In this document: piece by piece, positions 55,359 to 64,000 of the stretch
Numbering within the stretch: the stretch's first letter is position 1
Layout: the number at the start of each line of letters is the position of its first letter
NCBI GenBank assembly: GCA_037718865.1
Contig: JBBJMP010000026.1
Coordinates: 1-64,000, forward strand
Reading direction: 5' to 3'
DNA from: JADCRZ01 sp037718865
Lineage (GTDB): Bacteria > Bacteroidota > Bacteroidia > Chitinophagales > Chitinophagaceae
DNA length: 64,000 bases
Translations under genes and position numbers: made by a program
Notes under the pieces: generated by a model
Databases searched by the model: none
Told to the model about the DNA's origin: nothing
What the model saw: only the letters and a program-made list of their open reading frames with translations

Positions 55359-57101
55359 TTAAAAGGCTTTGGGAAGATGAGTAGAAGCGCTTACCAATTT
55401 ATACACTTTCCCATCAGCCTTGGTAAGTACATACAATTCGCCTTTAGAATCTCTGCCAAAATGCAGATCCACACGATTACTACCGCAAAGTTCAACCAGC
55501 GTTTTAAGATTGTTATTAATAGCAATCTTCCATTCTTTGATGATTGCCTGCCTGCCTAACTTCACATCGGCCATTTCTATATAAAATAACCTGCCTGAAA
55601 AAATGTCGCCAAACAAATATTTCCCTTTCAACCGGGGGATAGCTGTACCTGTATATTCATACCCGCCGGAAATGGCCTTCCCTTCATCGTGGTCGTATTG
55701 CGCAATGGGGTAAGTAATGTGATAACTACTATCGTTTTCGGGAAGGGCATACACTTTGTTCATCTCCCCATTAAGATTTAAAACAAAACTTCCCTCCCTG
55801 ACCGGCCAGCCGTAATCATGGCCCTTAACAATAAGATTCACTGATTCTATATTACCCTGGCCGATGTTGCAAACCAGCAATTGGTTCGACTTACTCCAGG
55901 TGATGCGATGCGGGTTTCTGAAACCATAGGCAAAGATCTCTTTAAGCTTTTTACTATTAGCCTCTTTGGCAAATGGGTTGTGTGGCGGAATTCCGTATTG
56001 GCCATTGGCACTGTTTCTGCCTGTGGGATTTATACGGAGTATAGTACCCCAGACCTTTTCCGGGCTGTGAACTAAAAAGGGGTAACCACGCTCAGCGCTG
56101 CCTCCATCGCCGATACCGATATATAACAGGCCGTAATCTTCATCATTTGGTTTAGCAAGAGAATTGAAAGTGATCTCCTGGACACCATGATTGACTGCAA
56201 CCATATTCACCCTGAATAGTTCCCTGCCGGTTCCGGAAAAAACAGCTGCGCCGGGGTTGTCTGCTTTCCATTCGGTCAACACCCCTTGCAGCGTTACCTT
56301 AATGGAATCAGCATAAGCAAAATCCGCTTTGGCTGAACCGGCGGGTTCGGTATGCGTAGTGTAAAGGAGACCGTTAGTGGCGAATAAAGGATGAAAGGCA
56401 AAACTCCCAAATCCTGTCCCCAGTCCGGGCTCATGAACAAATGCAGGTCTCAGCTTAGCCATGTCCATATAAAGGATTGGATTATTGTGCAGCAATGAAT
56501 ATAGTTTACCCCTCATGTCCAGGATGAATGAAGTGCCTGTATTCGGCTGAAAGTCCAACTTATTTATTTTTGCCAATGGCAACTTACCGCTATCGCCGGA
56601 AGGAGGAATCTGCGTTATCAGCTCAAGTTCTGCAACGAGGTTTGAAGACTTAATCGCTTCCGGAACAGGATTCAATAATACCGTGCCATTTTCTTTGGCC
56701 GGTGTTTGGTCCGGCAGGCGGTGCGTAGATAAAAATGCAATGATGGCGTTTAAGTCATTATTCGTAAAATTAGTAAAGGATGGCATCACCGACTTATATT
56801 TTGCATACAATTGTCGAGCACGGTCGTCGCCTGAATGAATAACCTTTTGGGGATTTTGTATAAAATGTTTGATCCATTCCGCAGAGACCTTCGTTGTCAA
56901 TCCACCCAGATGGGGTCCTATGCCGTCCTGCCTGAAGTTATGGCAACCGATGCAAAACTGATTGAATAGCATTTCCCCTTTTGCGATTGTTGCGGAATCT
57001 GTAAAAACAGAATGGTTACTTACAGACATTACCGAATTGGATGCGTTAAAGTGTAACAGCAGCAGAACAGCAACTGCAATAACAAGGCTTCCTTTTTTCA
57101 T
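55359..57101 (-). CDS. Cytochrome c/PQQ-type sugar dehydrogenase fusion
   Basis: 580 residues. Signal (LVIAVAVLLLLHFNAS), then a cytochrome c domain with haem motif CIGCH (GEMLFNQFCIGCHNFRQDGI) and a distal Met region (KSVMPSFTNFT). From about residue 150 a glucose/sorbosone dehydrogenase-like beta-propeller: GFGSFAFHPLFATNGLLYTT, EDYGLLYIGIGDGGSAERGY, WGTILRINPTGRNSANGQYG, AYGFRNPHRITWSKSNQLLV and HDYGWPVREGSF. Predicted periplasmic sugar oxidation, electrons passing to the fused haem. The substrate is unknown. Cytochrome first, propeller second is the domain order seen here. Confidence 0.85.
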   Translation of the reverse strand: MKKGSLVIAVAVLLLLHFNASNSVMSVSNHSVFTDSATIAKGEMLFNQFCIGCHNFRQDGIGPHLGGLTTKVSAEWIKHFIQNPQKVIHSGDDRARQLYAKYKSVMPSFTNFTNNDLNAIIAFLSTHRLPDQTPAKENGTVLLNPVPEAIKSSNLVAELELITQIPPSGDSGKLPLAKINKLDFQPNTGTSFILDMRGKLYSLLHNNPILYMDMAKLRPAFVHEPGLGTGFGSFAFHPLFATNGLLYTTHTEPAGSAKADFAYADSIKVTLQGVLTEWKADNPGAAVFSGTGRELFRVNMVAVNHGVQEITFNSLAKPNDEDYGLLYIGIGDGGSAERGYPFLVHSPEKVWGTILRINPTGRNSANGQYGIPPHNPFAKEANSKKLKEIFAYGFRNPHRITWSKSNQLLVCNIGQGNIESVNLIVKGHDYGWPVREGSFVLNLNGEMNKVYALPENDSSYHITYPIAQYDHDEGKAISGGYEYTGTAIPRLKGKYLFGDIFSGRLFYIEMADVKLGRQAIIKEWKIAINNNLKTLVELCGSNRVDLHFGRDSKGELYVLTKADGKVYKLVSASTHLPKAF

Positions 57102-57199
57102 GTAAGAGAAAAGAGTGAATTTATATCAAATCTAAGCTTTTAAAGTTTCAGGTTCAATAGCTCAATTCTATAAATAATACACCTGACATGGATCTCCAC

Positions 57200-58549
57200 T
57201 TATTTAAACAACCGGAAAATATCCAGTCCTAGCGCATAAGCCATCAAACCTAACATTAATATCATGCCTCCCATCTGTGCATATTCTATAAATTTATCGC
57301 TGGGCTTGCGACCGCTGATCATCTCATACAACGTAAATAAGGCGTGACCTCCGTCCAATGCAGGTATGGGCAGAATATTCATTAAAGCGAGCACCAGCGA
57401 GAAGAAGGCCGTCAATGCCCAGAAACTCTGCCAGTCCCATTCTGCAGGAAACATATTTCCAATACTGATCACACTGCCCAGGGACTCGGAGGTTTTTACT
57501 TTTTTTGAAAATATCAGTTTTAACTGTAACCAGTATGATTGCAGCGTTTCAACACTTTTTGCTAATCCTGCAGGAATGGATTCGAAAAAAGAGTAGCGTG
57601 TCGTGTTGATTTCTATACTGTCTTTTGGCTGAACAGGTAAAATTCCTAGCTGGCCGTCAGCGCCGATATTTGCCTTCTTCATGAGGGTATCCTGTCCCCT
57701 TACCACTACTAACTGAATCTCTTTATTTCTGTTTCTGGGAACCTCTCTCTTAAAATCATTATAAAAAAATGTACGTATGCCATTGACAGAAACAATCTTA
57801 TCGTATTTCATCAAGCCTGCTTTCTCGGCGGCGCTGCCTTTCACTACAGTGTCTAAACCGTCAAAAGGTATACGCACATCTATAAATCCTATCGCTTTAT
57901 ACCGGATAAGCTTACTTGCAAAATCCTCAGGTATGGGTATAGTAAGTTTATCGCCATTTCTATCGACTTCAAAGGTTTTTGCATCTTTGAGGATCACTTC
58001 AAGTGGAATCTTACGGAATTTTTCTATGTATTTGCCGTCTACGCCAAGTATTTTATCTCCATCTCTTAATCCGATGCTTTGAGCCAGAGAATCGGTAGCG
58101 ATACCGTATTTTAACTTATTGGTGGGAATATAGGAATCGCCCCAATACCACAACATCATAGCATATATCAGGAAACCGAGTGCCAGGTTCACTGTTACAC
58201 CGCCTACCATGATGATCAGGCGCTGCCAGGCCGGCTTGCTTCTGAATTCCCACGGTTGCGGCGGTTGTTTCAACTGGTCCTTGTCCATGCTTTCATCAAT
58301 CATGCCCGAGATCTTCACATAACCTCCGAACGGCACCCACCCTAATCCGTATTCAGTTTCACCGACCTTCTTTTTTACCAGCGAAAACCAGGGATTGAAG
58401 AAAAGATAAAATTTTTCGACCTTGCACTTAAACCATTTGGCCGGCAGAAAATGACCCAGCTCATGTAATACTACAATAATAGAAAACGATAAGATAAACT
58501 GGCCGGCTTTAACACCTACTTCTCCCCAGTTAATGGCTAATAATGTCAT
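57200..58549 (-). CDS. rseP: RIP metalloprotease RseP
   Basis: 449 residues from ATG 58549 (MTLLAINWGEVGVKAGQ). The zinc motif HELGHFLPAKWF lies in the first membrane helix, VNLALGFLIYAMMLWYWG in a second, two PDZ-like regions (SLAQSIGLRDGDKILGVDGK; SAAEKAGLMKYDKIVSVNGI) in the middle, and the second active-site motif NILPIPALDGGHALFTLYEM with final membrane helices. It is a site-2 intramembrane protease that cuts membrane anti-sigma factors. It follows dxr on the same strand, as in many Bacteroidota. Confidence 0.95.
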   Translation of the reverse strand: MTLLAINWGEVGVKAGQFILSFSIIVVLHELGHFLPAKWFKCKVEKFYLFFNPWFSLVKKKVGETEYGLGWVPFGGYVKISGMIDESMDKDQLKQPPQPWEFRSKPAWQRLIIMVGGVTVNLALGFLIYAMMLWYWGDSYIPTNKLKYGIATDSLAQSIGLRDGDKILGVDGKYIEKFRKIPLEVILKDAKTFEVDRNGDKLTIPIPEDFASKLIRYKAIGFIDVRIPFDGLDTVVKGSAAEKAGLMKYDKIVSVNGIRTFFYNDFKREVPRNRNKEIQLVVVRGQDTLMKKANIGADGQLGILPVQPKDSIEINTTRYSFFESIPAGLAKSVETLQSYWLQLKLIFSKKVKTSESLGSVISIGNMFPAEWDWQSFWALTAFFSLVLALMNILPIPALDGGHALFTLYEMISGRKPSDKFIEYAQMGGMILMLGLMAYALGLDIFRLFK

Positions 58550-58723
58550 ATCCCACATCCGTCAATCGACGTCATTTGTTTATTTTATTATAAATTCAAC
58601 ATTGTCTTAGGGTCGAATAGAAAAAGACTTTTGTCTCTTGCATTAACAAATCAGCTATCCAATAGTTCGTTAAAAGCTGCCCGACATCCTGCTCCCGCTT
58701 CAACCCTGAACTTGAACCTGCGA

Positions 58724-59890
58724 TCACATATGAATTAAAGAAGCCGCAAATGTACGAGCCTCCCCATCGCTTTCAAAATATTCATCCAGCGTCGGATTCT
58801 TAATAAACGGCATTTTATCCATGGTTCGTTCAACAAGGTCTGTCATATCCAGAAAACCTATGCGGTTCCGTAAGAAAGCAAAGACGGCAATTTCGTTCGC
58901 AGCATTCAGCACGCAGGGCAGATTACCTCCCTTGAACAATGCATTGCTTGCGAGGCTCAGATTTCTGAACGTTTTAACATCTGGTTCTTCAAATGACAGC
59001 GTATTGGGTTTTTTAAAATCATACCGGGGGAACTTGCTGGGGATCCTTTGCGGGAAGGACAGCGCGTACTGGATGGGCAACTTCATATCGGGCAAACCCA
59101 TCTGACTTTTAATGCTTCCATCTTCAAACAGGACCATGCTGTGAATAATACTTTGGGGGTGTATAACTACCTGAATCTGCTCAGGTAACAGGTTGAATAA
59201 CCATTTGGCTTCAATCATTTCAAGGCCTTTGTTCATCAGGGTGGCTGAATCGATAGTGATCTTGGCTCCCATGCTCCAGTTTGGATGCTGCAATGCATGA
59301 TCGCGCTTGACGTTCACCAGAAAGTTTGGTTTTTTTCCGAGAAAAGGACCTCCTGAAGCGGTTAGAATAACCTTTTCTATGCGGTTCCTGGTTTCTCCTA
59401 CCAGACACTGAAAAATTGCGGAGTGCTCAGAGTCGACAGGAATTATGGGCACGCGGTTTTCAATGGCTTTCCCCATCACGATATCACCAGCCACCACCAG
59501 GGTCTCTTTATTGGCAAGGGCAACGATTTTGTTATTTTCGATAGCTTTCAGTGTTGGCTTTAGCCCGGCAAAACCTACAATGGCTGCCAGCATGAGGTCA
59601 TAACAATTCATAGCCGCCACTTCTTCCAGCGCCTTTTCACCGGCAAACACTTTAGTGTCGCCCGACGCCAGGGCTTCTTTTACTTTGGTATATTTCTTTT
59701 CATCCCCTATCACCACGATATTGGGTTTGAACTTCAGGGCCTGCTGAACCAGGAGTTCGTCATTATTCTGGGCCGTCAGCACTTCAGCCGAAAACAGGTC
59801 GGCATGCAGATCAATCACTTCGAGGGCTTGAGTTCCGATAGACCCTGTTGAACCGAACAGGGCGATACGTTTTTTATTGGTTCCCATCAT
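58724..59890 (-). CDS. dxr: 1-deoxy-D-xylulose 5-phosphate reductoisomerase
   Basis: 388 residues. NADPH site RIALFGSTGSIGTQALEVID; substrate and metal regions LANKETLVVAG, IPVDSEHSAIFQCL, LTASGGPFLG, WSMGAKITIDSATLMNKGLE and IEAKWLF, then VIHPQSIIHSMVLFEDGS. It carries out the first committed step of the MEP isoprenoid pathway, turning DXP into MEP in the cytoplasm. Length and every motif are normal. Start is ATG 59890 or 59887. Confidence 0.97.
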   Translation of the reverse strand: MMGTNKKRIALFGSTGSIGTQALEVIDLHADLFSAEVLTAQNNDELLVQQALKFKPNIVVIGDEKKYTKVKEALASGDTKVFAGEKALEEVAAMNCYDLMLAAIVGFAGLKPTLKAIENNKIVALANKETLVVAGDIVMGKAIENRVPIIPVDSEHSAIFQCLVGETRNRIEKVILTASGGPFLGKKPNFLVNVKRDHALQHPNWSMGAKITIDSATLMNKGLEMIEAKWLFNLLPEQIQVVIHPQSIIHSMVLFEDGSIKSQMGLPDMKLPIQYALSFPQRIPSKFPRYDFKKPNTLSFEEPDVKTFRNLSLASNALFKGGNLPCVLNAANEIAVFAFLRNRIGFLDMTDLVERTMDKMPFIKNPTLDEYFESDGEARTFAASLIHM

Positions 59891-59950
59891 GGGCAGTTAT
59901 TAGATTTTATACGACGATCACACCTTTACTATTATCGTCTGGCGGCGAAA

Positions 59951-61282
59951 TTAATGTAATAATTGCTCTAAAGCAGCATGCACTTTACTAAAGTTGAAAC
60001 GAAGCAATACATTCTGCATCATCCTGCTGATCTGCTCGTTCTGCAGATTTCCAATAGAACCTTCGTGGGTATGATGTATCTGGGTAGAATAAGTAAACTC
60101 GCCTTGTTCGATGGATTGTCCGATTTTCTTATAGGCATCCCGGAATGGAACCCCCTCTAAAACCAGTTTGTTCACTTCTTCCACACTGAAGAGGAACTTA
60201 TACTTGTCATCCTGTAAAATATCTTTTTTTATTTCGATGTTGGCCAGCATTAATGCAGCCATGTTTATACAGGATTGCAGGTTCGCAAAAGCCGGTATGA
60301 TATGCTCCTTTACCAGCTGCAGGTCACGATGATACCCCGATGGAAGATTGGCGGTCATCAGCATGATTTCGTTGGGAAGGGCCTGCAGCCGGTTGCCGTG
60401 TGAACGGATCAGCTCGAAGACATCCGGGTTTTTTTTGTGGGGCATGATGCTGCTGCCGGTCGTCAGTTCTTCAGGAAAGGAAACGAAGGCGAAATTTTGG
60501 TTGAGGTATAAACAGGCGTCCATGCTGAGCCTCGAAAGGGTTGCAGCAATATTTGCCAAAGCAGATGCAACAATCTTTTCAGTTTTGCCTCTGCCCATTT
60601 GTGCGTATACAACATTGTAATTGAGATCATCAAATCCGAGCAACTGGGTAGTGAGCATACGGTTTATCGGAAAGGAGGACCCATAACCTGCAGCCGAGCC
60701 AAGGGGATTTTTATTGACCACTTCATAAGCAGCCTGTAAGGTGACCAGGTCGTCTACAAGACTTTCGGCATAAGCCCCGAACCACAATCCAAAAGAAGAA
60801 GGCATAGCCAACTGCAGATGGGTATAACCGGGAAGCATGAAATCCTTATATGTTTCACTCTGCTGTATAAGCAACTTAAAAAAGGATGAGACCGATTCCA
60901 CAAGCCTTTCAATCTCACTTCGTAAAAACAATTTAAGGTCGACCAGAACCTGGTCGTTCCTTGACCGGGCACTATGGATCTTTTTGCCTGTGTCGCCCAG
61001 CTTGCGGGTCAGCAGCAGTTCAACCTGTGAATGAACGTCCTCCACGCCTTCCTCCAACCGGAAATCTCCCTCCTGTATCTGCCTGTAAATCAGTTTAAGC
61101 TCTGTTTGCAAAATGTCTAATTCCGGTTTAGTGAGCAAGCCAACCGTTTCCAGCATATAAATGTGAGCCAGGGAACCCAGCACATCAAAGGGTGCCAGGT
61201 AGATATCCAGTTCACGGTCTTTGCCTACGGTGAACTTCTCTACTTCGTGTAATGATGCTATTTGCTTTTGCCAGAGTTTCAT
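59951..61282 (-). CDS. argH: Argininosuccinate lyase
   Basis: 443 residues. Family motifs: VHSQVELLLTRKLGDTGKKI, HSARSRNDQVLVDLKLFLR, PGYTHLQLAMPSSFGLWFGA, and the fumarase/aspartase superfamily signature TTGSSIMPHKKNPDVFELIR with the catalytic Ser loop. It splits argininosuccinate into arginine and fumarate, the last step of arginine synthesis. It lies downstream of the deacetylase-argB-argF' block, separated by about 105 bp of AT-rich repeats. Confidence 0.97.
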   Translation of the reverse strand: MKLWQKQIASLHEVEKFTVGKDRELDIYLAPFDVLGSLAHIYMLETVGLLTKPELDILQTELKLIYRQIQEGDFRLEEGVEDVHSQVELLLTRKLGDTGKKIHSARSRNDQVLVDLKLFLRSEIERLVESVSSFFKLLIQQSETYKDFMLPGYTHLQLAMPSSFGLWFGAYAESLVDDLVTLQAAYEVVNKNPLGSAAGYGSSFPINRMLTTQLLGFDDLNYNVVYAQMGRGKTEKIVASALANIAATLSRLSMDACLYLNQNFAFVSFPEELTTGSSIMPHKKNPDVFELIRSHGNRLQALPNEIMLMTANLPSGYHRDLQLVKEHIIPAFANLQSCINMAALMLANIEIKKDILQDDKYKFLFSVEEVNKLVLEGVPFRDAYKKIGQSIEQGEFTYSTQIHHTHEGSIGNLQNEQISRMMQNVLLRFNFSKVHAALEQLLH

Positions 61283-61286
61283 GTTG

Positions 61287-61402
61287 GTTTTAAGTTTAAG
61301 GTTTAACGTTTAAAGTTTAACGTTTAAAGTTTAATGATTGCGATTAATAAGTTACATCTCACATGAAATAACCTTAAACCTTAAAACTTTAAACCTTAAA
61401 CC
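61287..61402. repeat. AT-rich GTTTAA repeats around the argH/deacetylase gap
   Basis: Left block (61291-61335): repeated GTTTAA units, including GTTTAACGTTTAAA twice. Right block (61373-61402): CCTTAAACCTTAAA and ACTTTAAACC, which are complements of the left units. The two blocks form loose inverted repeats, and the right one overlaps the 3' end of the deacetylase gene (last codons Phe-Lys-Val). Confidence 0.6.
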
Positions 61403-62474
61403 CCACCTCTCCTATCATGTCAATATATGTTGCAATGCCTTCCTTGATTTCTTCCAGGTAAATATACTCATCTGCCGTATGACTCCGGGCGCTGTCTCCA
61501 GGTCCGCATTTCAGCGAAGCCACCGGTATCAATGCCTGGTCGGAGGTAGTTGGGGAGCCGTAAGTGATCTTACCTGATTTTAATCCTGCCAGCACAAGAG
61601 GATGATCCAAAGCTATCTTCGATGAGCGCAGCCTCAGGCTCCTGGGTTTTACCTCGCAAGCCACATATCGTTGTATGATAGCAAGGATGTCTTCGTGGCT
61701 ATAGTCATCAGTGACTCTTACATCTACCACAAAACGGCATTCTGCCGGTACCACATTATGCGCCTTGTTATCCGTGTTGATAACGGTTATGTTCATCTTA
61801 ACCGGTCCCAGAGTTGGTGATACTTTAGGAAAAATAAAAGTGGTAAACCAGTTTACATCTTTCAGTGCCTTCAATATGGCATTGTCTCCTTCTTCCCTGG
61901 CAGCATGACCTGCTTTACCATATACCGTGCAATCCAGCACCAGTAAACCTTTTTCAGCTACAGCCAGGTTCATTTGGGTTGGCTCACCTACGATAGCGGC
62001 ATCTATCACCGGCAATAACCTCAAAATACTTTCAATTCCATTTGGGCCGGAAATTTCCTCTTCCGCGGTAGCAGCGAGCACAAGATTGCAGGTAAGATCC
62101 GGGAAATCATAATAATACCGGAAGGCCGCTATCAGGCTAACCAGCGGACCACCGGCATCATTGCTGCCGAGGCCATATAACCGCCCTTGTTCAATAACCG
62201 GTTCAAAAGGATCACGGGAGTAAAACTGATTGGGTTTGACCGTATCATGGTGCGAGTTCAATAAAAGGGTTGGCTTGGCTGCATCAAAGAATTTATTATG
62301 GCACCAGACATTGTTCAGATGACGCTCATGTATTATATACCTATCCCTGAAAAAATGCTCCAGTATTAAAGCCGTTTTATCTTCCTCCTTACTGAACGAC
62401 GGTGTGGCAATGAGTTGTTTCAGCAACTCTACAGCGTCAGTATACAATGCTTGCAGATGATGACCTCCATTCAT
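61389..62474 (-). CDS. M20-family deacylase of arginine synthesis (ArgE'-like)
   Basis: 361 residues. Metal-site motifs LLNSHHDTVKPN, GLGSNDAGGP (Asp bridging the metals) and LAATAEEEISGPNGIE (catalytic Glu pair) define M20 metallopeptidases; the dimerisation part GKAGHAAREEGDNAI follows. In Bacteroidota this gene removes the acyl group from N-acyl-citrulline (made by ArgF') or N-acetyl-ornithine. Its ATG overlaps the argB stop (ATGA), so translation is coupled. Acyl group (acetyl or succinyl) not determined here. Confidence 0.88.
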   Translation of the reverse strand: MNGGHHLQALYTDAVELLKQLIATPSFSKEEDKTALILEHFFRDRYIIHERHLNNVWCHNKFFDAAKPTLLLNSHHDTVKPNQFYSRDPFEPVIEQGRLYGLGSNDAGGPLVSLIAAFRYYYDFPDLTCNLVLAATAEEEISGPNGIESILRLLPVIDAAIVGEPTQMNLAVAEKGLLVLDCTVYGKAGHAAREEGDNAILKALKDVNWFTTFIFPKVSPTLGPVKMNITVINTDNKAHNVVPAECRFVVDVRVTDDYSHEDILAIIQRYVACEVKPRSLRLRSSKIALDHPLVLAGLKSGKITYGSPTTSDQALIPVASLKCGPGDSARSHTADEYIYLEEIKEGIATYIDMIGEVGFKV

Positions 62475-63259
62475 ACGATCAGGCTACCCCTCGTTTCTTT
62501 AGTAACATTATGCAACAGATCTTTTGCATCCCCGATCAACACTTCCTTTACACCGGCTTCAATGGCAGCAAATGCATTCTCGATCTTAGGTAAAATACCG
62601 GCAAATATTTTCCGGCTGTTTTTTAATTCCATGTAAGATTCCTTTGTAATCAAACGGATCACAGAATTTTCATCTGTCATGTCTTCAAGAACACCTTTTT
62701 TTTCAAAACAATAGATCAATCGGACATTATACTGCGTTGATAATCCCACTGCCAGCGCAGAAGCTATCGTGTCAGCATTCGTGTTTAGCATGAGGCCATT
62801 GCCATCATGCGTTAAAGGAGCTACTACCGGAACCATACCATGCTGAAGAAATAACCGCCAGGGTTCAATGTCAAACTTTGAACGATCCAGGTCGCCGACA
62901 AATCCGTAATCTATCTCTTGTACAGGGCGCCTGTTAGCTACAAGCGCATTCGCATCAGCACCGGTTAAACCTATAGCGTTACAATGAACAGATTGCAAAC
63001 GGGCGACAATCTTCTTATTAATAAGACCCCCATATACCATAGTCACCAGGTCTATAGTGTGCTCGTCTGTAATGCGCCGTCCGCTTATATAGTTTGAGGG
63101 TATACCTAATTGCTCACCGATTTTTGTAGCGATTTTTCCACCACCATGTACCAGGATCTTTTTTTCAGAAATACCGGAAAAGGATTCCAGGAAAGAGGCG
63201 AGGGAAACATCATCATCAATTACGTTTCCGCCAATTTTTATTACAAACAATTTCTCCAT
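62471..63259 (-). CDS. argB: Acetylglutamate kinase
   Basis: 262 residues. FVIKIGGNVIDDD (phosphate-binding Lys-Gly-Gly) and ILVHGGGKIATKIGEQLGIP are the amino-acid kinase signatures; GLTGADANALVANRRP, VAPLTHDGNGLMLNTNADTI and ASALAVGLS form the C-terminal nucleotide site. It phosphorylates N-acetyl- (or N-succinyl-) glutamate, step two of arginine synthesis. Its ATG overlaps the argF' stop by one base (TAATG), and its own stop overlaps the next gene, so the three are one operon. Confidence 0.96.
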   Translation of the reverse strand: MEKLFVIKIGGNVIDDDVSLASFLESFSGISEKKILVHGGGKIATKIGEQLGIPSNYISGRRITDEHTIDLVTMVYGGLINKKIVARLQSVHCNAIGLTGADANALVANRRPVQEIDYGFVGDLDRSKFDIEPWRLFLQHGMVPVVAPLTHDGNGLMLNTNADTIASALAVGLSTQYNVRLIYCFEKKGVLEDMTDENSVIRLITKESYMELKNSRKIFAGILPKIENAFAAIEAGVKEVLIGDAKDLLHNVTKETRGSLIV

Positions 63260-64000
63260 TACGCATTTTTAAGGATCTCGGCCAGCACCGATTGTGCTGC
63301 CCATACCCGGTTACCTGCCTGGCGTGTTACTATACCGTTTACACTGTCCAGGATCTCATCACTTAATTCCACATTTCTACGTACGGGCAGGCAATGCATA
63401 ATTTTAGCATGATTGGTAAGTTGCATTTTTTGTTCTGTCAGCATCCAGCCCGGGTCATTGGTATAGATTTTTCCATAATCCTTAAACGTGCTCCAGTTCT
63501 TTACATAAACATAATCGGCGTCTTTTAACGCAGCATCCTGGTCTTTGGTGATTAATGCTCCTTTTGTAAAAGTTTCTTCCAGTTCATAATCATCAGGGTG
63601 AGTGATCACGAAATCGGTTTCTGCCCATGCATTGATCCATTGGGCAAAGGAATTGGCTACGCACTGCGGTAAAGGCTTTACATGAGGTGCCCAGGTTAAC
63701 ACTATTTTTGGCCTTCGCTTTTCAGAAAATGTTTCTTTGATGGTGATGATATCTGTCAGGCTTTGCAAAGGGTGCAGGGTAGCGCTTTCCAGACTGACAA
63801 CAGGTACGCCGGCATAACGCAAAAAAGAATTTATTACCAGCTCGCTGTAGTCATCTTCCCTGTTTTTCAGGGAAGGAAAAGTTCTTATGCAAAGAATGTC
63901 AAAATATTGTCCAAGCACGGGGGCTGCATCTTTTACGTGCTCTACGGTATTTCCGCTCATGATAGCTCCTTCTTCAAATTCAAGAGCCCAGCCTTCCTTA
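63259..64000 (-). CDS. argF': N-acetylornithine/N-succinylornithine carbamoyltransferase (5' end missing)
   Basis: The frame is open to the right edge (before the ATG at 63960 it still reads KEGWALEFEEGAI), so about 70 N-terminal residues with the carbamoyl-phosphate motif lie outside the window. Visible: APVLGQYFDILCIRTFPSLK, SLESATLHPLQSLTDIITIK, KIVLTWAPHVKPLPQCVANS, and the transcarbamylase motif KIMHCLPVRRNVELSDEILD. The HCLPVRR form is that of the N-acyl-ornithine enzymes rather than plain ornithine carbamoyltransferase. It makes N-acyl-citrulline, used by the M20 deacylase downstream. Confidence 0.9.
   Translation of the reverse strand, partial: KEGWALEFEEGAIMSGNTVEHVKDAAPVLGQYFDILCIRTFPSLKNREDDYSELVINSFLRYAGVPVVSLESATLHPLQSLTDIITIKETFSEKRRPKIVLTWAPHVKPLPQCVANSFAQWINAWAETDFVITHPDDYELEETFTKGALITKDQDAALKDADYVYVKNWSTFKDYGKIYTNDPGWMLTEQKMQLTNHAKIMHCLPVRRNVELSDEILDSVNGIVTRQAGNRVWAAQSVLAEILKNA

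Noticed and set aside
1..64000. CRISPR array
   Set aside because: No set of regularly spaced identical repeats of 25-40 bp was seen; the only short repeats are the GTTTAA units and the ACAAATG trio.
1..64000. tRNA or rRNA genes
   Set aside because: Apart from the tRNA-like end of tmRNA, no cloverleaf with a T-arm GTTCGA motif was noticed by eye.

Overview
The window looks like chromosomal DNA of a Bacteroidota bacterium, most likely of the Chitinophagaceae type. The evidence is a SusC/SusD pair with an ECF sigma factor and FecR remnant, a type IX secretion sorting-domain protein, LytTR/His_kinase signalling, a tmRNA whose tag reads GENTYAMAA, and an arginine operon containing an ArgF'-type transcarbamylase. 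Genus-level placement is inference.

Left part (1-46 kb) is accessory and heavily decayed. 1-4.7 kb holds the start of a DUF4153-like gene, a frameshifted membrane-protein gene, a GMC oxidoreductase with its gluconate-2-dehydrogenase-subunit-3-like partner, and two AraC-regulator remnants. 4.9-25.8 kb is a polysaccharide-utilisation-like cluster: a PhoD-like phosphatase, six full-length Cys-type sulfatases, a parallel beta-helix protein, an ECF sigma factor, a FecR anti-sigma gene cut to its cytoplasmic end, SusC and SusD. Two sulfatase stubs lie in or beside it, the second joined to a piece of dnaE. A Tat-exported sugar isomerase-like TIM barrel follows.

28.3-32.6 kb is a nested insertion: a beta-propeller sensor gene is split by an IS630-family element, and that element's transposase is itself split by a group II intron with an intact RT/maturase. 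Removing the intron restores the transposase frame exactly at its catalytic Glu region. 32.8-42.5 kb has a broken serine hydrolase, a BNR-repeat protein, a VWA protein with a frayed C-terminus, an intact LytS/LytR-type two-component pair, a TrlF-like PHP/ATPase stub and a broken sialate O-acetylesterase. 42.6-46.1 kb is one tyrosine-recombinase gene cut by an ISKra4-family element and an IS1595-family element (both with perfect 8-bp target duplications) and by a frameshift. Its start lies about 250 bp from the 3' end of ssrA (tmRNA), a classic island attachment locus, so the region to the left is probably an old integrated island or island graveyard.

Right part (46.3-64 kb) is mostly conserved chromosome: ssrA, a membrane-anchored MutS-like ATPase, an RHS/SpvB-type polymorphic toxin gene (one frameshift and one in-frame stop) with a candidate immunity gene, a T9SS-sorted protein, a cytochrome c/PQQ-type sugar dehydrogenase, RseP, Dxr, and the arginine genes argH, an M20 deacetylase (argE'-like), argB and argF' (running off the right edge). 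The last three of these overlap and are probably translationally coupled.

All calls come from reading the sequence and its translations; no database search was run.
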